The position numbers and the translations under genes were made by a program. Source: Bacteroidaceae bacterium (GTDB lineage Bacteria > Bacteroidota > Bacteroidia > Bacteroidales > Bacteroidaceae). From it: a stretch of 64,000 nucleotides of DNA. This document shows positions 1 through 7,642 of the stretch, one piece after another. The notes below the pieces were generated by a model that did not search any database, was not told the origin of the DNA, and was given only the letters and a program-made list of their open reading frames with translations. How positions within the stretch are numbered: position 1 is the first letter of the stretch; each line of letters begins with the position of its first letter. The stretch spans positions 1 to 64,000 of the forward strand of contig CABIVS010000016.1 of the NCBI GenBank assembly GCA_902362375.1, given 5' to 3'.

Positions 1-76
1 AGCTCGCACACAAATCCTTTTTTACTCCATTTTAATATCTAATCATTTGATTATTAGTTGTTTATTGTCTTGAATG
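1..76. repeat. 76-bp direct repeat, left copy
   Basis: This stretch is identical base for base to 2240-2315. In the right copy the repeat begins directly upstream of the transposase ATG, so a second transposase copy may begin just outside the window on the left. After position 76 the copies diverge: here a hairpin and the SUKH gene follow, in the other copy the recombinase gene follows. The window edge prevents seeing how far left the identity runs. Confidence 0.95.
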
Positions 77-80
77 CCCG

Positions 81-113
81 GCGGATAATCGACTGTTAGG
101 GAGATTGATCCGC
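81..113. repeat. Cassette-like hairpin A downstream of the SUKH gene
   Basis: The outer stem GCGGAT (81-86) pairs with ATCCGC (108-113), there is a one-base bulge at 107, an inner stem AATC (87-90) with GATT (103-106), and a 12-base loop containing GACTGTTAGGG. Hairpin B (764-797) has the same architecture, bulge position and loop core with different but compensating stem bases. No T-run follows on the minus strand, so a simple terminator is less likely than a structured recombination site. Confidence 0.6.
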
Positions 114-122
114 TTGTTATCG

Positions 123-728
123 TCAGTATTTTCGTTTATCGAATTTCCTATCTAACAAATTATATTCTGATGTTTCTTGACTTTGTAGATATTGAGCCAT
201 TTCAATATCATCTATAATAAGTTTTTGAGGGTTAAGAAACCAATCATTATCTATATAAATCGCATTTTTATCAATAGCCAAAGATGCTTCCACTTGTTTC
301 AGAAACTTATCCATGAAAATATTGAAAGAAGATGCGACAAGATACACATGTTCTGGTTCATTTGCTGAATAGTAACCTATGTAATGATTACCAGAACTAT
401 CCTTTTCATCAATATAGCCAAAGTTTTCGCCACTGCTTGTTCCGACTATACCCCAAAAACGAAAAGTCAATAAACAATCGGATTGCCATAATTCTCTCAT
501 ATTGTCATAAACATTCACTCCTAAAGTGTGATTCTTTAACCCTAAGAAGCAATAATCTAATATTGAAGCACCATTTGTCTTCAATAAAAATTCCACATAT
601 TGTTTATCAACCTCTCCTGTGATTTTTCCGATGTTTCTTAATATGACATTGGAATTAAAATCTCGGTATAGTTTAATATATGGAGATATTTGTGCAAGTT
701 CTTCTATATATGTGATTATGGCATCCAT
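123..728 (-). CDS. SMI1/KNR4 (SUKH superfamily) immunity-type protein
   Basis: A 201-residue soluble protein with the SUKH layout: an N-terminal helix pair, the segment YVEFLLKTNGAS (about 45-56), the central strand block FWGIVGTSSGENFGYID (about 91-107) and a late helix VASSFNIFMDKFL (about 131-143). SUKH proteins are commonly immunity proteins that bind and neutralise toxins of polymorphic toxin and contact-dependent systems. No toxin gene is adjacent, so it looks like an orphan immunity gene. It is clearly more AT-rich than the transposase and recombinase beside it, which suggests separate acquisition. It is flanked by two related hairpins (81-113, 764-797) as one would expect of a gene cassette. 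The target toxin is unknown. Confidence 0.75.
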   Translation of the reverse strand: MDAIITYIEELAQISPYIKLYRDFNSNVILRNIGKITGEVDKQYVEFLLKTNGASILDYCFLGLKNHTLGVNVYDNMRELWQSDCLLTFRFWGIVGTSSGENFGYIDEKDSSGNHYIGYYSANEPEHVYLVASSFNIFMDKFLKQVEASLAIDKNAIYIDNDWFLNPQKLIIDDIEMAQYLQSQETSEYNLLDRKFDKRKY

Positions 729-763
729 TTTACTTCATTATTTTACTTTGACGATAATGTTTA

Positions 764-797
764 GAGGATAGCCGACCGTTTAGGGCGGTTCATCCTC
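764..797. repeat. Cassette-like hairpin B upstream of the SUKH gene
   Basis: The outer stem GAGGAT (764-769) pairs with ATCCTC (792-797), with a one-base bulge at 791, an inner stem AGCC (770-773) with GGTT (787-790, one G-T pair) and a 13-base loop containing GACCGTTTAGGG. About 26 of 35 aligned bases match hairpin A and the stem differences compensate each other. The remaining sequence up to the transposase stop at 1019 has no gene; a GTTC at 800-803 could be the IS91-type target next to the transposon end. Confidence 0.6.
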
Positions 798-1018
798 ATG
801 TTCGAGACAATTTTTATTTCCTTTATTACATACTATATAGAACTTCAATTTTTGACTGCTGTTTCCGGCAGAAAGAGGTGTGAAGTTCATGCCCGCACCC
901 CGTTCGTTTCATTACTGCTCTTATCCGTATTTCATTCATTTTTCAGTTCTCCTTTCTTTCTTTTCATGGGATTTCACTGTTCTTGTTCACGGCAGGACAT
1001 AGCTATCCCATGTTGCTG

Positions 1019-2239
1019 TCATGCCGCTTTTTTCCGGTGTATGTCGCAATGCTCCAGTATTACCGTGTATGTCATGCCGCCACCCGTTACCGTAGTGTGG
1101 CTGTAAACTCTCGTCCGTCCGCAACGCTCGCAGAAATACGGGTTTTCATATCCGCTTTCTGCCTGTTGCAACTCGGCTTCCTCTATCTCGCTTTCATCCT
1201 GCCCGAAGTATTCTTCCGGCAGGCTGCCTTTATTGGAATAGAAGCCGTAGTACCTCACGATGCGGAAATAGCGCAGTGGAACGTGTTGCAGCAGCCGGGG
1301 GAAGAACTCCCGGTAATGCAGCGTCAGTTCCTTTTCAACCGGGTTCCTCCTGTCGGGTGAGTTTTTGTAATCACGGTAACGGAATGAAATGTTTTCGCCG
1401 TCCATTGCCGTAATCTTGTATTCACTCAGGCACGCCCGTTTGGAATATCTGCCCACATATTGTATCACCTGTTCCGGCATCTGTATGGGTGGTTCCAAAT
1501 GCACTATCCAGTCCTTTTTGTTTGCCACTTTTTTGATGAAGCCCATAAACTCCATGCGGTCACGGAAGTCATGCTCCAGCCTGCCCGCATCGAACAACTC
1601 TATCAGGGCGTGTTCAAACTTGTAGCGGAATACCTTACAGATAGAGGGGATATGCACGTAGTCATGTTCGGGGATGACTATCTTACCGTCGTTATCTATG
1701 CCGCCCCATGACATAATCATGTGCGTATGTACATGGAGCTGTTTCGTTTCCCCGTAGGTATGTAGTACGGCAATTACCCCGGTTTTCAAGCCGAACTTGT
1801 GCATCATCCAGTCTTTCAGCGTTTCAGCCGAAGTACGCATCAGTATATTCAGCATTTCTTTCCTGTTGCGCTTCACCAAGTCCAGCAGGATATGCGGCAA
1901 GGTCATCACCACATGGCGGTGTGGCACCCGCAGCATCTTTTCTTTCATGCGTGCCGCCCATTTCAGCGTGTCACGCCAGCCGCATGACGGGCAAAAACGG
2001 TGTTTGCAACTATGGCTGATTTCCCGTACTTCCCCACAATCGGGACAAACGTATGTATCTATCCCCAAAGTGGTTGTGCGACATACACGGATAGCGTTCA
2101 CCGCCTTGTACTGTTCGGGGGTGATGTACTCCGCCGGGTGCTGTGCGTATTCGTCCCACCACCGATTGAAGAAATCGGACAAGCGGTACTTCTTTTCTTT
2201 GCAACCGTCTGTATATATGTCGTTTAGCACTTCTTTCAT
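1019..2239 (-). CDS. IS91-family (Y1, HUH) transposase
   Basis: The protein (about 406 residues from the ATG at 2239; a GTG three codons upstream at 2248 is possible) has an N-terminal zinc-binding region with CPDCG and CPSCG, the HUH motif HVHTH in the middle and the candidate catalytic tyrosine in YVGRYSKRA. This family moves by rolling-circle, one-ended transposition and can carry adjacent DNA. The C-terminus has another CERCG pair and a late Cys-His cluster. The recombinase gene lies 116 bp upstream in the same orientation; some IS91 relatives carry a tyrosine recombinase as an accessory gene. The 76-bp repeat abuts the start codon. Confidence 0.92.
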   Translation of the reverse strand: MKEVLNDIYTDGCKEKKYRLSDFFNRWWDEYAQHPAEYITPEQYKAVNAIRVCRTTTLGIDTYVCPDCGEVREISHSCKHRFCPSCGWRDTLKWAARMKEKMLRVPHRHVVMTLPHILLDLVKRNRKEMLNILMRTSAETLKDWMMHKFGLKTGVIAVLHTYGETKQLHVHTHMIMSWGGIDNDGKIVIPEHDYVHIPSICKVFRYKFEHALIELFDAGRLEHDFRDRMEFMGFIKKVANKKDWIVHLEPPIQMPEQVIQYVGRYSKRACLSEYKITAMDGENISFRYRDYKNSPDRRNPVEKELTLHYREFFPRLLQHVPLRYFRIVRYYGFYSNKGSLPEEYFGQDESEIEEAELQQAESGYENPYFCERCGRTRVYSHTTVTGGGMTYTVILEHCDIHRKKAA

Positions 2240-2315
2240 AGCTCGCACACAAATCCTTTTTTACTCCATTTTAATATCTAATCATTTGATTATTAGTTGT
2301 TTATTGTCTTGAATG
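2240..2315. repeat. 76-bp direct repeat, right copy
   Basis: Identical to 1-76. It occupies most of the space between the recombinase stop (2356) and the transposase ATG (2239), so it includes the likely transposase ribosome-binding region. A small hairpin (CAGCC 2325-2329 with GGCTG 2335-2339) lies just beyond it. Confidence 0.95.
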
Positions 2316-2355
2316 TTATACTATCAGCCGATTTGGCTGTTATTTTCTTTAAGTA

Positions 2356-3474
2356 TCAGACCTCGTCTTCCTCCATCAACAGATCGTCCAACGGGCTTTT
2401 GATATTGCTTTTGAAAGTGTCGGCTATGTGGACATACCTTTCCGTTGTCTTGATGTTGTTATGTCCCATAAGCTCTTTCACAATCTTGATGTCGATTCCC
2501 TGCTCCAGCAAGTGGGTGGCGAACGAATGGCGCAGCAGGTGCGGGTAAATCCGTTTCGTGATTCCCGCTTCCCGAGCCGCAGCCTTCAACCGTTTCGACA
2601 CGATACTCTCGGTAAAAGGTTCGCCCGGTCTGTGTTCAAAGAGCCACACTTTCGGTTTGTATAGTCTGTTATATTCCGTCAGCTTTTTCATCAACGGTTT
2701 TGACAGCAGGGTGTAGCGGTCCTTCTTGCCCTTTCCCTGACGCACCCGTATCAGGGAGCGGGGTTCGTTGATGTCGCCGGGTTTCAGTTCCAGCAGTTCG
2801 CTGATGCGCAACCCTGCGGAGTAGAGTATGGAGAACATACAGAAGAAACGCAGGTCTGTCACTGTCACGTCGAGTATTTTCTTTATTTCCTCCTTGCTCA
2901 ACACGTCGGGCAGCGTCTTCTCCCGTTTGGCACGGTTCACCTTGTAACACCGCCGTTCCTGACCGAGAACTTTCTCGTAATAGAACTTGATGGCGTTGAT
3001 ACGCTGGTTTTGCTGGCAGGAGGATATGTTTTTCTCATGGATGAGATACAGCAGGTAGTCGTTTATCTCGCCGGGAGTAACCGTTTCAATCTTACGCCCC
3101 TCGAAATATTGTTGGAAATCGCGGAAATAGGAGGTATATACCCTTACGGTATGGTCACTGTAACGCACTTGCTGGAGTTTTTCCAGATAACCTTCCGGCA
3201 GTGGCGGCCGTTTGTCTTCCTCTTTACGGGGTGCGGTTTCCTTGATGGCGGAATAGTCTATAAACGCCATTTTCACATAGCGGTCGAAGAACTCGGCAAG
3301 CACGAAATTCTCTGCCGGTAGATAAGCTCTGCCACCGACAAGCAGTACGTTTTCTTCCTTCGACAGCGACAAGCGGATGTCATTGTCATTACCGAAAGTC
3401 ACTTCGACAAATTCTCTCCCGTTTCTTACCACAGGAGAAAGTTTGATTTTGGGTTTTGGAGTATATATTTCCAT
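2356..3474 (-). CDS. XerC/D-type tyrosine recombinase
   Basis: 372 residues. The N-terminal ~90 residues are an extra domain, followed by a SAM-like core-binding domain (about 95-180) and the catalytic domain. Catalytic signatures are visible: Arg in SAGLRISELLEL, Lys in GKGKKDRY, HLLRHSFATHLL, LMGHNNIKTT and the final Tyr in ERYVHI. All residues needed for strand exchange seem present, so it is probably active. Its start lies only 12 bp after the MORN-protein stop, so it may be cotranscribed with the 13-gene operon. It could belong to the IS91 element as an accessory gene, or be the integrase of a cassette array; the two structured hairpins next to the SUKH gene favour looking at the second idea. 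Confidence 0.9.
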   Translation of the reverse strand: MEIYTPKPKIKLSPVVRNGREFVEVTFGNDNDIRLSLSKEENVLLVGGRAYLPAENFVLAEFFDRYVKMAFIDYSAIKETAPRKEEDKRPPLPEGYLEKLQQVRYSDHTVRVYTSYFRDFQQYFEGRKIETVTPGEINDYLLYLIHEKNISSCQQNQRINAIKFYYEKVLGQERRCYKVNRAKREKTLPDVLSKEEIKKILDVTVTDLRFFCMFSILYSAGLRISELLELKPGDINEPRSLIRVRQGKGKKDRYTLLSKPLMKKLTEYNRLYKPKVWLFEHRPGEPFTESIVSKRLKAAAREAGITKRIYPHLLRHSFATHLLEQGIDIKIVKELMGHNNIKTTERYVHIADTFKSNIKSPLDDLLMEEDEV

Positions 3475-3486
3475 GTTTTTTAAATT

Positions 3487-4311
3487 TTACCGGTCCCACT
3501 CGTTCAGGATTTCTCCGCTTATGATATCATATCGTATCCAGTGTCCCGTCTCGCGTCCCTCGGTGTATTCGCCTTGGACTGCGATATCGTCCCGGTCGAT
3601 TTCTTTCCACGAACCGTGCTTGTAGCCGTTCTTGTACGAGCCGGATTTGTAGGCGTACAGCTTGCCATGTAGGTGGGCCGTGTATTCGTAGGGGCCGTCC
3701 AGTTCGCCGTTCTTATAGTGGCTGACGGTTTTGCTGACCCATCTCTCGGTGGTATCCTCGCTGATTTTCCATTGTTTTCCCTCTTTCCGGTCGTCGGTAT
3801 AGTTTGCCTCGTAGATCTGCTTGCCGCTTTTCGGGTCAAAGCGTTGTTCCTTGCCGTTCCGCTTGCCCTGCCTATATTCCTGAACCATGTCCGGCTTCCC
3901 GTCGCTGAACCATGTCCTTACCGTACCGTCTATCTTCCCGTACTGCATGGGTGCTTCCCGTTGCGGTGTCTTTCCGTTCTGATGATAGGAAACGAACAGA
4001 CCATGCCGTCTGCCGTCGGTATACTTGCCCTTTTCCCGCAGGCTGCCGTTGCGGAAACGCCTGTACTCGCCCTGCATAACCCCTTTGGAAAAATGCACTA
4101 TTTCCTCATCCTGCCCCCGCAAGATACGGAATTTGCCCGATAGCGGACGTTTTCCGCCCTTCAGATAATGGACGACTGTTCCATGCTGTTCGTCCGTGGT
4201 GGTTCGCAAGTCACCGGATTCCACGATCCGCTGTGCGAAGGCAGAACAACACAGCAGCGTGAGAACGATGGCCGCAAGCATTTTTCTTATGTTTCCCTTT
4301 GCCTTTCTCAT
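3487..4311 (-). CDS. Secreted MORN/YwqK-type repeat protein
   Basis: 274 residues with a signal peptide (about 1-26, ending AFA) followed by at least seven degenerate repeats of the form G-x-Y/W-x-x-G-x-x-x-G-x-W/Y (for example GKYTDGRRHGLFVSYHQNGK and GSYKNGYKHGSWKEI). Such repeats form beta-sheet ribbons and are often annotated 'toxin-antitoxin system YwqK family antitoxin'. The signal peptide puts it in the periplasm or outer membrane. The start overlaps the DUF4261 stop by 4 bp, indicating translational coupling. It is the last gene of the 13-gene run. Immunity to a secreted toxin is possible but not shown by the sequence. Confidence 0.75.
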   Translation of the reverse strand: MRKAKGNIRKMLAAIVLTLLCCSAFAQRIVESGDLRTTTDEQHGTVVHYLKGGKRPLSGKFRILRGQDEEIVHFSKGVMQGEYRRFRNGSLREKGKYTDGRRHGLFVSYHQNGKTPQREAPMQYGKIDGTVRTWFSDGKPDMVQEYRQGKRNGKEQRFDPKSGKQIYEANYTDDRKEGKQWKISEDTTERWVSKTVSHYKNGELDGPYEYTAHLHGKLYAYKSGSYKNGYKHGSWKEIDRDDIAVQGEYTEGRETGHWIRYDIISGEILNEWDR

Positions 4312-5063
4312 TCGTCCGGATATTCAAGTTTCAATGTCATGCCGTCCAAAGCGATGCCTTCGCTAAGCGTGATGGCAAGTTTCTGTTCTTCGGAGAATCC
4401 TATGGTTTCCCCGTCCTGCAAGGTGACATCATCCGACAGGATATAATGCACGATGTCCATTAGGAAATCACGGATGTCACTCAGATCGGCAGGGGCATAC
4501 ACTTCGATTTCCTCTTTCCCGAATTTTCTCAGTCCGTAGGTATAGATGCCGGGGATTCCTTTCTGTGTGCGGTAGATGCCGAACCATACCCAGTCCATGA
4601 CGGGCAGTTCATCTTCTTGCAGGAGTGCGGCCATATCCCTGTAAAATTCGGGTTGGAACACCATACCGTCGGTATATACCGCTGTAGCGTAGGACTGTTT
4701 CAGGCAGGAAGACGTGGCTCTGGTGAACAGTTTGGCTCTCTCCAGCAGGTTGGATTGGTCTCCGGTCACGGATACGAGGATATGTGCCTCGTGTTGTCGT
4801 GCCACTTCTGTTGCATCTTTCCACAGGTAGTTGCCCTGTGCATAGTGTTCCGCTTCTCCGTTGGGTACGGGACCGGGCATGATGGCTATTGCCAATGTCA
4901 TGCCGCTGAACATTCCGACAAGTACGTCACCGTTGTCGTCGTCATCGGTAAGGACGATTCCCCAGTCTTCCTCGAAGTCATGGATGAACTGTTTCTTGTC
5001 CCATTGATTTTGTGAAAGCAACACGGACGAGACAAAGCATCCTTTGATATTATCCTTTTCCAT
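4308..5063 (-). CDS. DUF4261-domain protein
   Basis: 251 residues, no signal peptide. The N-terminal half (LSQNQWDKKQFIHDFEEDWGI, then an acidic DDDDNGD loop and GMTLAIAIMPGPVPNGEAE) and the central block HEAHILVSVTG fit DUF4261, a cytosolic family of unknown function found next to toxin-immunity and secretion loci in many bacteria. The protein is rich in Asp and Glu, as are many immunity proteins that mimic or block nucleic-acid-binding toxins. It is separated by 145 bp from the upstream gene, the largest gap in the run, so a secondary promoter there is possible. Confidence 0.7.
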   Translation of the reverse strand: MEKDNIKGCFVSSVLLSQNQWDKKQFIHDFEEDWGIVLTDDDDNGDVLVGMFSGMTLAIAIMPGPVPNGEAEHYAQGNYLWKDATEVARQHEAHILVSVTGDQSNLLERAKLFTRATSSCLKQSYATAVYTDGMVFQPEFYRDMAALLQEDELPVMDWVWFGIYRTQKGIPGIYTYGLRKFGKEEIEVYAPADLSDIRDFLMDIVHYILSDDVTLQDGETIGFSEEQKLAITLSEGIALDGMTLKLEYPDE

Positions 5064-5208
5064 ATAGTTCTTTCTTTTTGAGTCGTCAATTATTGAAGAT
5101 TCTTGCGCAAGATAGGTATTTTACCCTGATTCCTTGGTACTTTCATCTGTTAATATACGATAAATGCAGGCCCTGCCTGTGACTTTACAGATAAAGGTTG
5201 CGCTCCGT

Positions 5209-6135
5209 TCAATAGATGCGCACATACTGTACTTCCCCGTCAAGCAGTTCAACATAGCGGTTGTCGGAAAAGCGCAATGTCTCCAGAGTCCTGCCTTCCT
5301 TCTTGACTTCCGATTTGTGGTATGGTTCGCCCCATGCGGCGATGACCATTTCCCTCGTCATGCCGGTATCGACCTTGCGGAAGGCAATCAGCTTCCCGTA
5401 TTTCTCGCCGTACCGTTTTTCCAGCTGGCCGATACGTGCCGTGCTTACAAACTCGTACACCTCGTCACCGCCTATAGGAAATGCTTCCACACGGACACCG
5501 TCAGCACCTTCCATCAGCAGAAACGCCCCGTCACTGTTCATCTTCAGGCCGATGTCCACACAACGGTACTCCGCACCTTCAGCCGGGGTGATTACCTGAC
5601 CGTCCTCGGTCTCGACGGCCTTGGCAAGTGACAGGAATGTCTGTCCGACAAAGCGTTTCAGTTTCTCATAATACCCTATACAGGTCATGCTCAGCGGATA
5701 CCTGAATGGGTTGTAATACATCTCATCACCGCTTTCTTTTTCACGGAGCAGCAGGCAGCATCCAGCCGACAGGTAGTCTGTCTTTGTCCAGACCTTCACT
5801 ACCTCGTAATATTTCCCCACCACCTCTTTAGAAGGGGTGGTACTGATGTTGACCGCCTTGTACACCGTTCGGTCATCCCCGGTAAGGAAATTGACCGTAT
5901 AGAAAGCATCCCAGTAGCCGTTCCTGTCATTTTTTACCCCATGCATGTACAGGGTCTGTCCCGGAAGGGAAGTGAAACTCCGCTTCTCCACGTTCGTCAG
6001 GCTGTCATAGGGGTGGGCATTTGTCACCGTGTACTCTTTCAGTCCATCGTTCTTGGGAACGATGTTAAGCTGTGCATGGGCATACATCACCGTGCACAGG
6101 AAGAAGGTTATAATTGGAATTGTTTTCATACTCAA
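5209..6135 (-). CDS. Secreted protein with BamE/SmpA-like C-terminus, function unknown
   Basis: 308 residues with a signal peptide (about 1-21, ending AHAQ); there is no lipobox Cys, so it is probably periplasmic. The last ~55 residues (DTGMTREMVIAAWGEPYHKSEVKKEG...RYVELLDGEVQYVRIY) have the pattern of the BamE/OmlA fold: the 'GMTREMV..WGEP' helix then beta strands. The central part is not recognised. It lies within the 13-gene run, 44 bp upstream of the next gene's start. I infer an envelope role; nothing indicates catalysis. Confidence 0.55.
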   Translation of the reverse strand: MSMKTIPIITFFLCTVMYAHAQLNIVPKNDGLKEYTVTNAHPYDSLTNVEKRSFTSLPGQTLYMHGVKNDRNGYWDAFYTVNFLTGDDRTVYKAVNISTTPSKEVVGKYYEVVKVWTKTDYLSAGCCLLLREKESGDEMYYNPFRYPLSMTCIGYYEKLKRFVGQTFLSLAKAVETEDGQVITPAEGAEYRCVDIGLKMNSDGAFLLMEGADGVRVEAFPIGGDEVYEFVSTARIGQLEKRYGEKYGKLIAFRKVDTGMTREMVIAAWGEPYHKSEVKKEGRTLETLRFSDNRYVELLDGEVQYVRIY

Positions 6136-6179
6136 TCACTTTTTAAGTTTACAGGTGGCATCCGGGAAAGAGCACTCAG

Positions 6180-6446
6180 CTATTTGCCGGAAATAGAGAA
6201 CAGGTACAGAGACAGTCCTATCCCGACGGCAAGAATCACTCCCAGCCAGAACCGGAAAGTTTTCGGACCGAGCAGATTCATCCAGAAGTTACCTCCTGTA
6301 CTACCCGGACGGGAATACGTCCACTTCCAGCCACAGATGACACCGACAAGCCATATCAGAAGCAGGCCCGCCACGACCAGATAGCCGTAGCGGGGTTCCT
6401 GCTGTATCAGATTCGGAAAATCCTTTATTTTATCCAACCATTCCAT
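6180..6446 (-). CDS. Small two-helix membrane protein with Imm17-like WxW motif
   Basis: 88 residues with two membrane helices (about 22-39 and 66-84). Between them lies GWKWTYSRPG, a WxW motif. The Pfam description of immunity protein 17 as I know it is exactly two helices with a WxW motif between them, in polymorphic toxin loci of Bacteroidetes. The match is by architecture and motif only. Its neighbours on both sides also encode membrane proteins. If correct, it would protect against a toxin acting at the inner membrane or in the periplasm. Confidence 0.55.
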   Translation of the reverse strand: MEWLDKIKDFPNLIQQEPRYGYLVVAGLLLIWLVGVICGWKWTYSRPGSTGGNFWMNLLGPKTFRFWLGVILAVGIGLSLYLFSISGK

Positions 6447-6457
6447 ATCTCACCGGT

Positions 6458-6916
6458 TTATTTTTTCAAGAGCGCCGCAAATTCTTTAAGCTGTGGCAGT
6501 CCGTCAAAGAAATCAACGTCAAATTTGGCCGTTGAGCCGTTGGCGAGGGTGATTGTCAGAATACCATTGTCGTAATTGTAGTTTGAACTGGATATTTCCG
6601 ACAATGTAAAAGAACACATCTCAACATTTCCTTTCACGATGACCGGGTATGTCACCTTATCGCCGTCAACCGTGATGATACAGCTTTTGGCAGCCAACTT
6701 GCGGGCCTTATGTATCTTCCGCCAGGCTCTGAACAGCATGTACAGTCCGACAAGGGCAAGGATGATGGCTGTTGGTAACGGTCCGAGGATGCGAAGTGTA
6801 CCGACTTTTATACCGAAAGGATAAACTACCGGTACTATTATCAGTCCGGCACCGACAAGGATTTCAGTCAGATTGTCCTTGATGGACGATTTGGAAGAAT
6901 AATTGAATGTAGCCAT
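6458..6916 (-). CDS. Two-helix membrane protein with C-terminal PH-like domain, unknown
   Basis: 152 residues. Two hydrophobic segments (about 18-36 and 44-63) are followed by a basic stretch (RAWRKIHKARKLAAK) and a beta-rich cytosolic domain (about 78-140: SCIITVDGDKVTYPVIV...YNYDNGILTITLANGSTAKFDVDFF). This resembles the bacterial PH-like (bPH2) arrangement of membrane anchor plus split-barrel domain. I do not recognise a named family. It sits 11 bp upstream of the Imm17-like gene and 35 bp downstream of the next, so it is surely in the same transcript. Confidence 0.55.
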   Translation of the reverse strand: MATFNYSSKSSIKDNLTEILVGAGLIIVPVVYPFGIKVGTLRILGPLPTAIILALVGLYMLFRAWRKIHKARKLAAKSCIITVDGDKVTYPVIVKGNVEMCSFTLSEISSSNYNYDNGILTITLANGSTAKFDVDFFDGLPQLKEFAALLKK

Positions 6917-6951
6917 ATTCGGATATTAGTGAAGTTATTCGTTCGGTGATA

Positions 6952-7605
6952 TTATTTTATGAAAAAGTACCAGATAAGCAGAGCCGCGGTGATGATTATG
7001 GACAGGACCGTCATGGCCGACCTGTATTTTTCGACAGCAGGCGATTCCTGCGGAGCTTCAAATTCCAGTATCGTAGGTGCTTGGCCTATCGCGCTATTAG
7101 GAATAGCCTCTATCTTGAACTCGTTGGGCTGTTTTTCAATGCCGATCAAGGCATAGGCACAATCAAGCTGATTGGCCTTTCTTGGCGAGAATACCGATTT
7201 GCTGAACAGGATGACGCCGTCATAATGATCGCTTATTTCCATTACCGAATCCATATCCCGTTGTCCTGTCAGTATATGACGGCCTGTATCAGGATCTACT
7301 ATGTAATAGTCATAGCCACAGGACTGTACGGAATCATAACGGATTTCACCGATTTCCAGCGTATCCACTTCAGCCTTGATGCTCTGAAGGGTGGCCTCGT
7401 CAATTTCAGTCCCTTTCAACGGGCAGGCATACAGGCAATAGCGGCTGTCTTCGTGCATCACGGTTCTGATGGGATAGAGGTTTACTACTTTGCGGTTTTC
7501 CAGTTTGAGGTATGTCTTAGACAATTTGCCGATTGCTTTCCCGTTATAACCGGCCGGAACAGCACCTCCTTCAAGAATGGCTGACAGATTTTTAAGTTCG
7601 CTCAT
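6952..7605 (-). CDS. Tail-anchored membrane protein, unknown
   Basis: 217 residues with no signal peptide and a single hydrophobic segment at the very C-terminus (about 198-215, VLSIIITAALLIWYFFI), so the ~190-residue N-terminal domain should face the cytosol. That domain is mixed alpha/beta with no recognised motif; it contains several Cys residues (about 58-110). It is one of four consecutive small membrane-associated proteins in the run, which suggests a membrane complex. No function can be assigned. Confidence 0.5.
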   Translation of the reverse strand: MSELKNLSAILEGGAVPAGYNGKAIGKLSKTYLKLENRKVVNLYPIRTVMHEDSRYCLYACPLKGTEIDEATLQSIKAEVDTLEIGEIRYDSVQSCGYDYYIVDPDTGRHILTGQRDMDSVMEISDHYDGVILFSKSVFSPRKANQLDCAYALIGIEKQPNEFKIEAIPNSAIGQAPTILEFEAPQESPAVEKYRSAMTVLSIIITAALLIWYFFIK

Positions 7606-7642
7606 GTTGTAATTCTTTTTATTCGTTTTCGATTATTGTTGA

